The position numbers and the translations under genes were made by a program. DNA of 6,562 nt from assembly GCA_947630345.1 (NCBI GenBank), contig CANRHF010000107.1, positions 1 to 6,562 of the forward strand, read 5' to 3'. The notes below the pieces were generated by a model. The model was not told the DNA's origin and searched no databases. It was given only the letters and a program-made list of their open reading frames with translations. Source of the DNA: an uncultured Oscillospiraceae bacterium. Lineage in GTDB: Bacteria > Bacillota > Clostridia > Oscillospirales > Oscillospiraceae. Of the stretch, positions 1 through 5,743 are shown in pieces. Numbering within the stretch: position 1 is the first letter of the stretch; each line of letters begins with the position of its first letter.

Positions 1-540
1 GACAGCGCCTTTTTCCTGTTCTGCGAACCGGAGGGACTGACTTCTGAATTTCTGGATGAGGCGGCCGAATCCTATAACCTGATGCTGGTCATCCGATATG
101 ATGAAGATGCCGGGGAATTATATTCTCGGCTCCGTGATTTTGGACTGCTGTATTCCGCATGGTTTTCATACGGCCAAAAGGATTTGCAATCCATTGTAAA
201 TGGGGATCTTTTTTACAGCGTACAGCAATTCTCTCCTGCCTTTACGGTACTCCTGCCGGAACAGGGCTGCCCGGATGCCATTTCGCGGCTTGTCTATCAG
301 ACTGTGCAGCAGGCGCGTAAGGAACAAAGATACCATACCATGCTTTGGGATCTGAAGGGAGACAACAGTACGGTAGATCATATCATTTCCGATGATGTTT
401 GTTGTGTCTTGTTTGACACGGATGGAAACCTGTGCGATTGGAGCGGGCCGGTAAAAAGTGGTCAGTACAATCTTTTTCAAAACGACTTGAAGGATATTTT
501 TGTGCGTGCGTGCCCGAAGAAAGGATGTCTAGCAGTATGA
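1..540 (+). CDS. unrecognised protein, C-terminal part (5' end outside window)
   Basis: The reading frame is open from the first base, so only the last 179 residues are visible. The ATG at 82 is internal and has no convincing ribosome site. I do not recognise the family. The chain looks like a soluble alpha/beta protein, with alternating hydrophobic strands (LMLVIRY, AFTVLLP, CCVLFDTDGN) and acidic helices, and without a signal peptide or membrane segment. A distant resemblance to TIM-barrel sugar-phosphate-isomerase-like proteins came to mind but no motif supports it. Its TGA stop overlaps the ATG of the following patatin-like gene (ATGA at 537-540), so the two are almost certainly cotranscribed and translationally coupled. 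Confidence 0.75.
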   Translation, partial: DSAFFLFCEPEGLTSEFLDEAAESYNLMLVIRYDEDAGELYSRLRDFGLLYSAWFSYGQKDLQSIVNGDLFYSVQQFSPAFTVLLPEQGCPDAISRLVYQTVQQARKEQRYHTMLWDLKGDNSTVDHIISDDVCCVLFDTDGNLCDWSGPVKSGQYNLFQNDLKDIFVRACPKKGCLAV

Positions 541-1385
541 ATCCAGGAAAAATCGGCGTTGTAGATGTGGGCGGCGGATTTCGCGGCGTCTATGCCGCGG
601 GCGTTTTAGATTATTGCATGGATCAACAGATTCAATTTGATGTTGGAATTGGCGTTTCTGCGGGAAGCGCCAATCTGATTTCTTATGCGGCCGGACAGCG
701 CGGGCGCAATCTCCGGTTTTACACGGAGTATGGACGGCGCGGACAGTACGCCGGGATCGGGAATTTCCTGTTCAAAAGATCCTTTGTGGATCTGGACTAT
801 GTTTACAGCACCCTGAGCAATTCAGATGGGGAAAATCCCTTGGATTATTTCGCCGCAATCGCCAGCCCCATGGAGTTTGTCGCCGTTGCCACCGAAGCGG
901 AGACAGGCCGCGCGAAGTATTTTGGAAAACAGGATATGTCGCCGGACGATTACAGCATCATGAAAGCGTCCAGCGCGATCCCATTTGTCTGCCATCCCTA
1001 TTCGGTAGAAGGAATTCCGTATTTTGACGGCGCGTTAAGCGATCCGGTCCCCATCCAAAAGGCTTTTGAACGCGGGTGCGAAAAAGTCGTTCTGCTTTTG
1101 ACCTTGCCGGAAAACACGGTGCGAACCTCCGATAGAGACAAAATACTCGCCGCCCGAATTCGAAAAAAATACCCGCTGGCAGCTCAAAAGCTGGCACAGC
1201 GGGCAGATCAGTATAATAGCGGCGTGGAAATGGCACGCAGATTGAGAACAGAGGGGAAGGTCTTGATTATTGCGCCGGATGATACCTGCGGCGTAAGTAC
1301 GCTCAGCAGAAACACCGATGCACTTCATAAACTCTATGAAAAAGGATACCGGGACGGAGAGCAAATCCGGTCGTTTATTCAATGA
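537..1385 (+). CDS. patatin-like phospholipase family protein
   Basis: This is a 282-residue serine lipid acyl hydrolase of the patatin/RssA-like family, predicted to cleave acyl esters of phospholipids or related lipids with a Ser-Asp dyad. The oxyanion-hole motif GGGFRG is at residues 12-17. The nucleophile elbow GVSAG has Ser41, and the DGA motif has catalytic Asp164. Length and motif order fit a complete family member, and no signal peptide is visible, so it is probably cytosolic or membrane-peripheral. ATG 537 is preferred because it overlaps the upstream stop codon (ATGA) and follows AAAGGA by 11 nt. ATG 525, in the same frame, sits directly on that purine run and would add four residues. 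The frame is open further upstream but lies over the preceding gene. The 3' end overlaps the convergent tetR stop by 7 bp, which suggests these genes have long been neighbours. The substrate cannot be told from sequence. Confidence 0.9.
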   Translation: MNPGKIGVVDVGGGFRGVYAAGVLDYCMDQQIQFDVGIGVSAGSANLISYAAGQRGRNLRFYTEYGRRGQYAGIGNFLFKRSFVDLDYVYSTLSNSDGENPLDYFAAIASPMEFVAVATEAETGRAKYFGKQDMSPDDYSIMKASSAIPFVCHPYSVEGIPYFDGALSDPVPIQKAFERGCEKVVLLLTLPENTVRTSDRDKILAARIRKKYPLAAQKLAQRADQYNSGVEMARRLRTEGKVLIIAPDDTCGVSTLSRNTDALHKLYEKGYRDGEQIRSFIQ

Positions 1386-1981
1386 CTGTTATGTTCCGGG
1401 CCAAGCGCTTCGGCTCCGGCTTCCGTGGAATTCATTTCCCTATAAATCGCCGCCGCTCCGCCTTGAATGATTTGCTTGATCTTTGTGACAAACTCTTCCG
1501 GCAGCATACATTGTTTCTCCAACAGCCATCTTTCAATCGCGCAGAGCACGGCGTCCGCGAAAAAATTGATGGTGAACTCGTCGGCGGCGTCATCGCTGAG
1601 AAATTGAGTGATTCGCATTTTGATCAGGGGGAAGAGATACTCCCGAAGATGATCAGCTAAAGAGTTTTGGCCTTTGATCATCAATGCCTTGCGGTAAAAC
1701 GCCCTGTTTGCGTAAAAGTGTTCGCAGGCCCGCTCGATCAGTTCCCAGCGGTCATCGGAGGGCAGATCTTTCGCGCTGTCTCTGGCGAACGAGATAAACT
1801 CCGTATCGAAAATCCAGTTGACCAGATCGTATTTGTCTTTGAAATGATAATAAAAGCTCTTTCGATTCATATCGCACCGCTCGCATATCTGCGCGATCTG
1901 AATTTTATCGAAGGGCATTTCCTCCATAAGCTCCCGCAGTGCGGCGGCCAGCGCCCGTTTCGTAATATTGGAATCTGCCAT
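1379..1981 (-). CDS. TetR/AcrR-family transcriptional regulator
   Basis: This 200-residue one-domain-pair repressor has an N-terminal TetR helix-turn-helix at about residues 8-52. The recognition part includes QICERCDMNRKSFYYHF (31-47), typical of the family, and is followed by KDKYDLVNWIF. The C-terminal helical region (about 75-190) would bind ligand and dimerise; its ligand is unknown. The overall form resembles the DhaS-like subgroup (inference). The start at 1981 is chosen because AGGGAGG lies 8 nt upstream; an earlier in-frame ATG at 2005 has no such site and contains the ribosome site in its own codons. It is convergent with the patatin-like gene and overlaps it by 7 bp. Upstream lie a dyad that may be its own operator and a long structured leader with a terminator, so both autorepression and transcription attenuation are possible. 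Confidence 0.9.
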   Translation of the reverse strand: MADSNITKRALAAALRELMEEMPFDKIQIAQICERCDMNRKSFYYHFKDKYDLVNWIFDTEFISFARDSAKDLPSDDRWELIERACEHFYANRAFYRKALMIKGQNSLADHLREYLFPLIKMRITQFLSDDAADEFTINFFADAVLCAIERWLLEKQCMLPEEFVTKIKQIIQGGAAAIYREMNSTEAGAEALGPEHNSH

Positions 1982-1989
1982 CCGGTTTT

Positions 1990-1996
1990 CCTCCCT
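1990..1996 (-). promoter_or_regulatory. ribosome binding site deciding the tetR start
   Basis: AGGGAGG on the - strand is 8 nt from the ATG at 1981. It falls inside the codons of the longer alternative frame beginning at 2005, which makes the shorter 200-residue product the likely one. Confidence 0.8.
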
Positions 1997-2006
1997 TACT
2001 GTCATC

Positions 2007-2028
2007 TCGGGATGCCAGGATATCCCGA
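2007..2028. promoter_or_regulatory. candidate TetR operator: TCGGGAT-8-ATCCCGA dyad
   Basis: A perfect inverted repeat with 7-bp arms (2007-2013 and 2022-2028) and an 8-bp spacer lies 25 bp upstream of the tetR start codon. Size and symmetry suit a TetR dimer, and autoregulation from such a site is common in the family. The assignment is inference. The dyad could also fold as an RNA hairpin in the leader just ahead of the ribosome site. The octamer TCATCTCG occurs directly repeated at 2002-2009 and 2033-2040, flanking and partly overlapping it. Confidence 0.45.
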
Positions 2029-2068
2029 CATATCATCTCGCTGCCGAACTTGGCGATCCACTGTGGAT

Positions 2069-2109
2069 AAAAAGAACGAGCCTTACCCACCGCGGCAGAT
2101 AAGTCTCGT
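2069..2109 (-). terminator. intrinsic terminator in the tetR leader
   Basis: Read on the - strand, arms 2109-2098 (ACGAGACUUAUC) and 2087-2076 (GGUAAGGCUCGU) pair over 12 positions with one A-G mismatch and one G-U pair. The loop is 10 nt. C plus five U residues (2073-2069) follow. It lies well upstream of the tetR coding start, so it would attenuate rather than end the transcript. Its 5' arm contains the bases that close the putative aptamer (2099-2103 and 2108-2109). Confidence 0.7.
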
Positions 2110-2183
2110 CGTTTCAGATGATACCAGGAAAGACTCCGGTGTGTTGGAATCACCGCACAAAGGTGCCGACTACTCCCTTATTC
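2098..2183 (-). ncRNA. putative riboswitch aptamer, yybP-ykoY-like (Mn2+ class?)
   Basis: From the predicted start site G2183 the RNA can fold into an outer helix AUAAG/CUUAU (2181-2177 with 2103-2099). Next comes an internal loop with GGAGUA on the 5' side and GAGA on the 3' side, then GUCG/CGAC (2170-2167 with 2111-2108). Inside are a GCAC-CUUU-GUGC hairpin (2166-2155) and an arm GGUGAU/AUCAUC with an inner CC-GGA/UCC-U-GG stem. The GGGAGUAG and GAGAC segments and the helix order recall the yybP-ykoY manganese riboswitch. The usual CGUCA/CCGG loop in the long arm is only partly recognisable (CCAACAC and CCUGG). The outer helix is mutually exclusive with the downstream terminator, which predicts that ligand turns expression on. 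Class assignment is from memory and moderate; a new or diverged class is possible. Confidence 0.5.
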
Positions 2184-2189
2184 AAAGCA

Positions 2190-2218
2190 ATTATATCATG
2201 GAATCCGCGTTTTTTCAA
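2190..2218 (-). promoter_or_regulatory. sigma-A promoter for the tetR leader transcript
   Basis: On the - strand TTGAAA (2218-2213) and TATAAT (2195-2190) are separated by 17 bp. Transcription would start near G2183, exactly where the predicted aptamer helix begins, giving a leader of about 200 nt before tetR. Confidence 0.75.
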
Positions 2219-2236
2219 CTGAATTCGGAAACTCCG

Positions 2237-2266
2237 TTTTGGACAGATAACGCTCTGTGTCCAAAA
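2237..2266. repeat. inverted repeat TTTTGGACA-12-TGTCCAAAA
   Basis: Perfect 9-bp arms (2237-2245 and 2258-2266) flank a 12-bp spacer. It sits about 20 bp upstream of the -35 box of the tetR leader promoter and overlaps the first codons of the recombinase remnant. It could be a regulator site for that promoter, or a recombination-associated sequence at the junction with the integrase relic. Neither is proven. Confidence 0.5.
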
Positions 2267-2499
2267 AAGTAACAATGTTCGTCCCAAGAGAAAAGTCCGC
2301 CGGGCGGACAGCTTTTCACGACCTGCGGCATACATTCGCCACCGTCGCCCTACAGAATGGGGTGGACATCCGCACGGTGTCCGGGATGCTGGGGCACACA
2401 GATCCCGGCTTCACTCTCCGTACCTACACCCACGCCACCAACCCCTTGCAGGTCCACGAGGCGGAAACGATCGGCAAGGTCCTGGCGGGGAGAAGATAG
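2257..2499 (+). pseudogene. tyrosine recombinase (phage/ICE integrase), C-terminal remnant
   Basis: Only the last part of the catalytic domain survives: HDLRHTFAT (His21 and Arg24 of the HxxR motif), the GH pair (His47) and the nucleophile Tyr57 in TYTHAT, counting from the GTG at 2257. A complete integrase of this type has about 350-400 residues including an N-terminal arm-binding region and the first catalytic Arg, all absent here. Family similarity begins around 2300, so the first dozen codons are probably foreign sequence at the breakpoint, and no good ribosome site precedes the GTG. A perfect GTCCGCC-G-GGCGGAC dyad lies at 2295-2309 at the edge of the conserved part. Alone it cannot recombine DNA. 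It marks an integrative element that has largely been lost. Confidence 0.85.
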
Positions 2500-2790
2500 A
2501 CTGAAAACGAATAAGGAAGCGCTCTAGACATACAAATCATCGTCCGAGGCGCTCCCTGTCATCCTATTGTCCTTCTAACTCTGTTCAGAATTTGCGCCGC
2601 GGTAAACAAAGAAAAAATCCATTTCGCAAAGAGGCCACAAGAAAGCAGAGAAGCAAAATTACCGTTTGCTGTGTGGGTCAGCCCCGCCGCCCACGCGCCG
2701 TTTCCGTTCCTGCCCTTTCCGCTTCTATCCGCTTGTGGGTCAGGGTGTGAGTCGGCTGTCCGGCCTCAATAGAAACCCGTATCTTTTCCC
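2500..2790. other. non-coding stretch downstream of the integrase remnant
   Basis: I see no supported gene here. An imperfect GC-rich stem (AGCGCT near 2519 with GGCGCT near 2549, loop over 20 nt) could be a weak terminator for the recombinase or part of an old attachment site. The decamer TGTGGGTCAG is directly repeated at 2672-2681 and 2734-2743. An 86-codon - strand frame (2938-2678) runs through this region and through the hairpins to the right, but has no recognisable domain and is probably chance. Confidence 0.5.
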
Positions 2791-2835
2791 GAAAAAAACA
2801 ACAAAGATCCCGGAAATCGTGGGATTTCCGGGATC
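2791..2835 (-). terminator. strong intrinsic terminator for the - strand genes
   Basis: A perfect 13-bp stem (2835-2823 with 2818-2806, GATCCCGGAAATC arms) with a 4-nt loop is followed on the - strand by TTTGTTGTTTTTTTC (2805-2791). It is placed to end transcripts coming from the membrane-protein gene at 3949-3014. Confidence 0.75.
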
Positions 2836-2912
2836 TCAGTCTGTCAAAGAATTCCTGTTTTCGCTTCTTGAAAACAGGAATTCTTTGACAGACTGAGCAG
2901 CTTGTTGCTGCT
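2806..2912. repeat. array of three back-to-back perfect hairpins
   Basis: Three inverted repeats abut with one or two shared bases. The first has 13-bp arms and a 4-nt loop (2806-2835). The second has 27-bp arms and a 9-nt loop (2835-2897; arms CTCAGTCTGTCAAAG... with AATTCCTGTTTT inside). The third has 6-bp AGCAGC arms and a 5-nt loop (2896-2912). All pairings are perfect. The 27-bp palindrome is far longer than a normal terminator and suggests a small palindromic mobile or REP-like element inserted beside a terminator, or a stable small RNA. No coding role is apparent. Confidence 0.85.
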
Positions 2913-3013
2913 ATCCTCAGGGACATAGAATCTTCCACAAATAAAAGGATTCTCGTCTGCGATTGTAATTTAGTCTTTGCACTAACAGTATATTACCAGA
3001 GAATAAGATGAGA

Positions 3014-3949
3014 CTATGGATCAATTCGTTCTATTATTGTCGCTGATTTGTATTCTGTCCCATCACTAGTTACAACATATCCCCGAAAAATATATGGACT
3101 TCCAATATCAAGAACAAAGTATCCAACGAAATTCGATAAAACTGATATTGGTTTTGAAAGAACTTCTGAATATGTCATAACGCCATTTTCATCATATGCT
3201 TCAACCCGAGTTTCAGTAATAGTCAGGTTGTTAGGGTTATCTATGCTAAAAAATACATACCATTTACCATTTGCTTCATTTCGTGTTATGTGATTATAAG
3301 TAACATGCAAACTTAAATTGTCAGATGCACCTGTATCTAATATGTAAACACGTACCGTTTTTTCACCAAGATCAGGAAAATTGGTAAAGCTAACACTAAT
3401 ATTTGAAATACCAACCGAAAGCGCTCTGATCATACCTGAATCATCTACTTGGACACAATCCGGGTTACTGCTAGTCCATGTAAGTGTATACTTAGATGCT
3501 GTTGATGGATAGATGGAATGACTGATAAGCATTTGCTCTCCAACTTCTAATGAGCACTCACCGATACCTATTGTCACCTCGAGACCTTTAACATATTTCT
3601 CTTCCGAATCAGTTATGGTTGGAGTATTCTGGGTGGATTGAAGATCTTCAGTTTCAGTATTTTCTGTGTCTGGACGCGTTGCTATCCCGTAAGCAAGTAA
3701 AATGATTATTATTACACTAGTAATCCAAGTTATTGCTTTGGCCTTGCTTCTTTTTTGGGTCAGCAGGAATGCGAAAAAACCAATCAAGAAAACTGCCAAA
3801 GCAATATTTTCAAGACTTGGGCTAACGTTCATTTTAGCACCTATAATAAGTGAAAATATAGATATCATGATTGGGAGGAGTGTAAGTTTGGATATTGGCT
3901 TACTTTCAGTATCATTTGACGAATTGCCATCGTTTTTCCAGAAATCCAT
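3014..3949 (-). CDS. membrane protein with three TM helices and a BIG2-like Ig domain
   Basis: This 311-residue protein is of unknown function. A short polar N-terminus precedes three hydrophobic segments at about 22-40, 47-64 and 72-90. After a Thr/Glu-rich linker (91-118) comes a region like bacterial Ig-like domain 2 (about 120-205), with VTIGIGECSLEVGEQ, a WTSSNPDCVQVDDSGMIRAL core and VGISNISVSF. A second beta-rich module (210-308) follows, with FSIDNPNNLTITETRVEAYDENG-type repeats resembling domains that sit outside the membrane. The start is well supported: AAAGGAGG lies 7 nt upstream. The gene is visibly more AT-rich than its neighbours and intact, unlike nearly everything around it, which suggests separately acquired cargo. 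It begins 30 bp after the dinB pseudogene stop and may share its promoter. A cell-surface sensing or adhesion role would be a guess. Confidence 0.85.
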   Translation of the reverse strand: MDFWKNDGNSSNDTESKPISKLTLLPIMISIFSLIIGAKMNVSPSLENIALAVFLIGFFAFLLTQKRSKAKAITWITSVIIIILLAYGIATRPDTENTETEDLQSTQNTPTITDSEEKYVKGLEVTIGIGECSLEVGEQMLISHSIYPSTASKYTLTWTSSNPDCVQVDDSGMIRALSVGISNISVSFTNFPDLGEKTVRVYILDTGASDNLSLHVTYNHITRNEANGKWYVFFSIDNPNNLTITETRVEAYDENGVMTYSEVLSKPISVLSNFVGYFVLDIGSPYIFRGYVVTSDGTEYKSATIIERIDP

Positions 3950-3979
3950 ATAAATGCCTCCTTTCGCCTGTACTTGATT

Positions 3980-5226
3980 CTAAGTATATTTATTTCTTTT
4001 TTGCTCTATTTGAGCATGACACTTTTTCCCCACATTGATCTTAGACCGCTTGCTTAATCCCCGGACAATTGTTGCGGATCCATACTTGCTGTTGATTGCA
4101 TCATAAGCCTTATCCAACCGGCGAGCTTTCTCTCTGTCTCCATCAGGAAAAAGGGAGATCTGCGCAGTATCTTCCCGGGTAATAGTGGTGAGGGAAATGC
4201 CCAGCAGCCGCAGGGGTGTATGCCCGTCCCATAGCTCTGCGAAAAACTGTTTGCTGAGCTGGACACCTCTTTGAGATGTCTATCGGATCCGCTAGCGAGC
4301 GTTGGTGGGATCGGATTTTGAAATCGTTAGATCGGATTGACACCACCACGCAGTAGGCCTTTGCGCCGTCAGCTCGAATTCATGCGGTGACGCTATCAGC
4401 TAGGGCCAAGAGAACCTGATGAGCCTGTTCGGTACTTGTAACATCCTCTTCCAATGTAGTTGAGATACTGTATCCTTTAGCCTCTTCCATAGCAGCCGAC
4501 ACAGGAGATGGATCTATGCCGTTGGCATAATCGTGAATCTGCTGACCAAACTTAACTCCCACAATTCTCTGAACACGGGAAAGATCAGAGTTCGCCAGAT
4601 CTCCAATCGTAATAATGTGCGCTTTCACCAGCTTTTCTGCAGTCGAACGGCCAACCGAGAACAATTCCTCAACCGGGAGTGGCCACATTTTCTGGAAAAT
4701 CTCCTTACGAAACAGAGTATGCACTTTATCAGGGCTTTTCAAAATCGCTAGCCATCTTCGCAAGGAGCTTGCAGCTACTTATGCCGATGTTTACAGTGAA
4801 GTCCAGTTCATCTCTGATTTTGTCTTTTATCTGGTGCGCAACAGCTATCGGATCCGGATAGATCCGGTGTGTGCCGCTCATATCCGCAAAGCACTCGTCT
4901 ATACTCACTTGTTCAACAACCGGAGCAAACCCTCTGACAATTGAAATGAATGCATGTGACGATTGCTCATACAACCTAAAATCTGGACTGGCAAGGAACA
5001 GCTCTGGACATTTTTGCAGGGCCAAAGTCACGGGTTCACCCGTTTTGATGCCATACTTCTTTGCAGGGATCGATTTCGCAAGGATAACGCCGGTTCGTTT
5101 TTCCCGATTGCCGCAAATCGCAGATGGGATCAGGTGGATATCGGGTTCTCCCAGACTGACCCTGCGGGTTGCTTCCCAGGAAAGGAATGCACTATTCACA
5201 TCGATGTGAAAAATCAGCCTTTCCAT
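3980..5226 (-). pseudogene. dinB: Y-family DNA polymerase (DinB/UmuC-like), broken by indels and a stop
   Basis: The intact family enzyme performs error-prone translesion synthesis. The N-terminal 165 residues (5226-4729) carry FHIDVNSAFLSWEA with catalytic Asp9 and SIDECFADMSG with Asp110-Glu111. Three C residues (- strand; G4732-4734) where two are expected shift the frame after DFEKP. The thumb/HhH part (PVEELFSVGRSTAEKLVKA) continues in the next frame. A TGA at 4382-4380 interrupts ADSVTA-IRADGAKAYC. A base is missing near 4267-4272 and another in the A5 run 4242-4246. The little-finger segment then runs (ELWDGHTPLRLLGISLTTI, RRLDKAYDAINSKYGSATI) to TAG at 3982-3980. Undoing the three indels gives 415 residues with one nonsense codon, the normal family length. 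Homopolymer indels could be sequencing errors, but the TGA is not explained that way. Confidence 0.88.
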
Positions 5227-5232
5227 AGAATT

Positions 5233-5240
5233 CCCCTCCC
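5233..5240 (-). promoter_or_regulatory. ribosome binding site deciding the dinB start
   Basis: GGGAGGGG on the - strand is 6 nt from the ATG at 5226. The in-frame ATG at 5244 lies upstream of and runs through this site, so the shorter start, which also places HIDVN at the normal distance from the N-terminus, is preferred. Confidence 0.75.
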
Positions 5241-5264
5241 GCATAAAATGTTCCCTACTGCTTA

Positions 5265-5293
5265 ATTATCGCTGATTCTCCGATGGTAGTCAA
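5265..5293 (-). promoter_or_regulatory. sigma-A promoter of dinB
   Basis: TTGACT (5293-5288) and GATAAT (5270-5265) are separated by 17 bp on the - strand. The start site would be near 5258, giving a leader of about 32 nt. I could not see a LexA-type box in the immediate vicinity. The promoter has survived although the gene is broken, so it may still serve the membrane-protein gene downstream. Confidence 0.7.
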
Positions 5294-5311
5294 GAACAAT
5301 CGCGCTGATAT

Positions 5312-5623
5312 TTGGCATTTTTGTCTAGGCTGACACTCGCATCAGATCACCGCGAGAATCTTCTCACGAGAGGGTTTACGGATGAACAGATCCAAGCGTT
5401 GGGCTATAAGACCACCCCTGTTGTTGGCCATACTGCCATAGCGAAACAGTTCCAGTCTGACGGCTATTATCTGGACGGCGTCCCTGGCTTTTACCATACT
5501 AAGGACGGATCATGGACGCTGATTAAGGAGAAACGTGGTATCCTCATTCCTGCCCGAACCCCTGACGGTAAGATCCAGGGGCTTCAGATCCGGCGGGATA
5601 ATTCAAAAAAGACTAACTATTAA
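5312..5623 (+). pseudogene. DUF3854-like (mobile-element primase/helicase-associated) fragment
   Basis: About 103 codons with the pattern of the DUF3854 region of large proteins on clostridial integrative and conjugative elements: LTLASDHRENLLTRGFTDEQIQALGY, then GVPGFYHTKDGSWTL and RGILIPARTPDGKIQGLQIRRDN. In complete proteins this module is followed by a Toprim/primase-type region and helicase parts, which are missing here. An in-frame TGA at 5306-5308 closes the frame on the left and only a poor TTG is available as a start. On the right the family pattern ends at NSKKTNY and TAA. Both ends are therefore breakpoints. The left break lies against the dinB promoter region, in divergent orientation, so two element relics were joined here or a larger block was deleted. 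The family call is from motif memory. Confidence 0.6.
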
Positions 5624-5743
5624 AAGTCAAGGAGGGAATGAAAGAATAGAGGATTGATGCAGGACGGCGAGACGGTGAAAAAAGGGTATAGGAAAACAAG
5701 CACCCATGAGGGCGCCGAAAGCGAAGGATGAGGGAAAGAGGTT

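Noticed and set aside
1905..2153. 82-codon - strand frame through the leader and the tetR 5' end
   Set aside because: It overlaps the structured leader and reads out of frame into tetR, with no recognisable domain. It would also need translation across the terminator.
1667..2272. 201-codon + strand frame antisense to tetR and its leader
   Set aside because: It is a shadow of the real tetR gene and of the structured leader, with no family motif and no ribosome site.
2672..2743. direct repeat TGTGGGTCAG as an attachment-site pair or CRISPR-like repeat
   Set aside because: There are only two 10-bp copies, 62 bp apart, with no further unit and no gene between them. Chance or local duplication is enough.
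2678..2938. 86-codon - strand frame across the hairpin array, and an opposing + frame at 2666-2896
   Set aside because: Both run through perfect palindromes, which create matching open frames on both strands. No start signals or domains are visible.
3983..3988. TATACT as a -10 box for the membrane-protein gene
   Set aside because: No acceptable -35 element lies at 16-18 bp. The hexamer is part of the last dinB codons in an AT-rich stretch.
4286..4297. adjacent GGATCC and GCTAGC sites resembling a cloning linker
   Set aside because: They encode the conserved SLADP segment of the polymerase little finger, so they are natural codons.
5657..5731. 24-codon frame upstream of the 203-codon gene
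   Set aside because: It is too short and has only a weak purine-rich site. No known small-protein pattern is seen, so it was not called.
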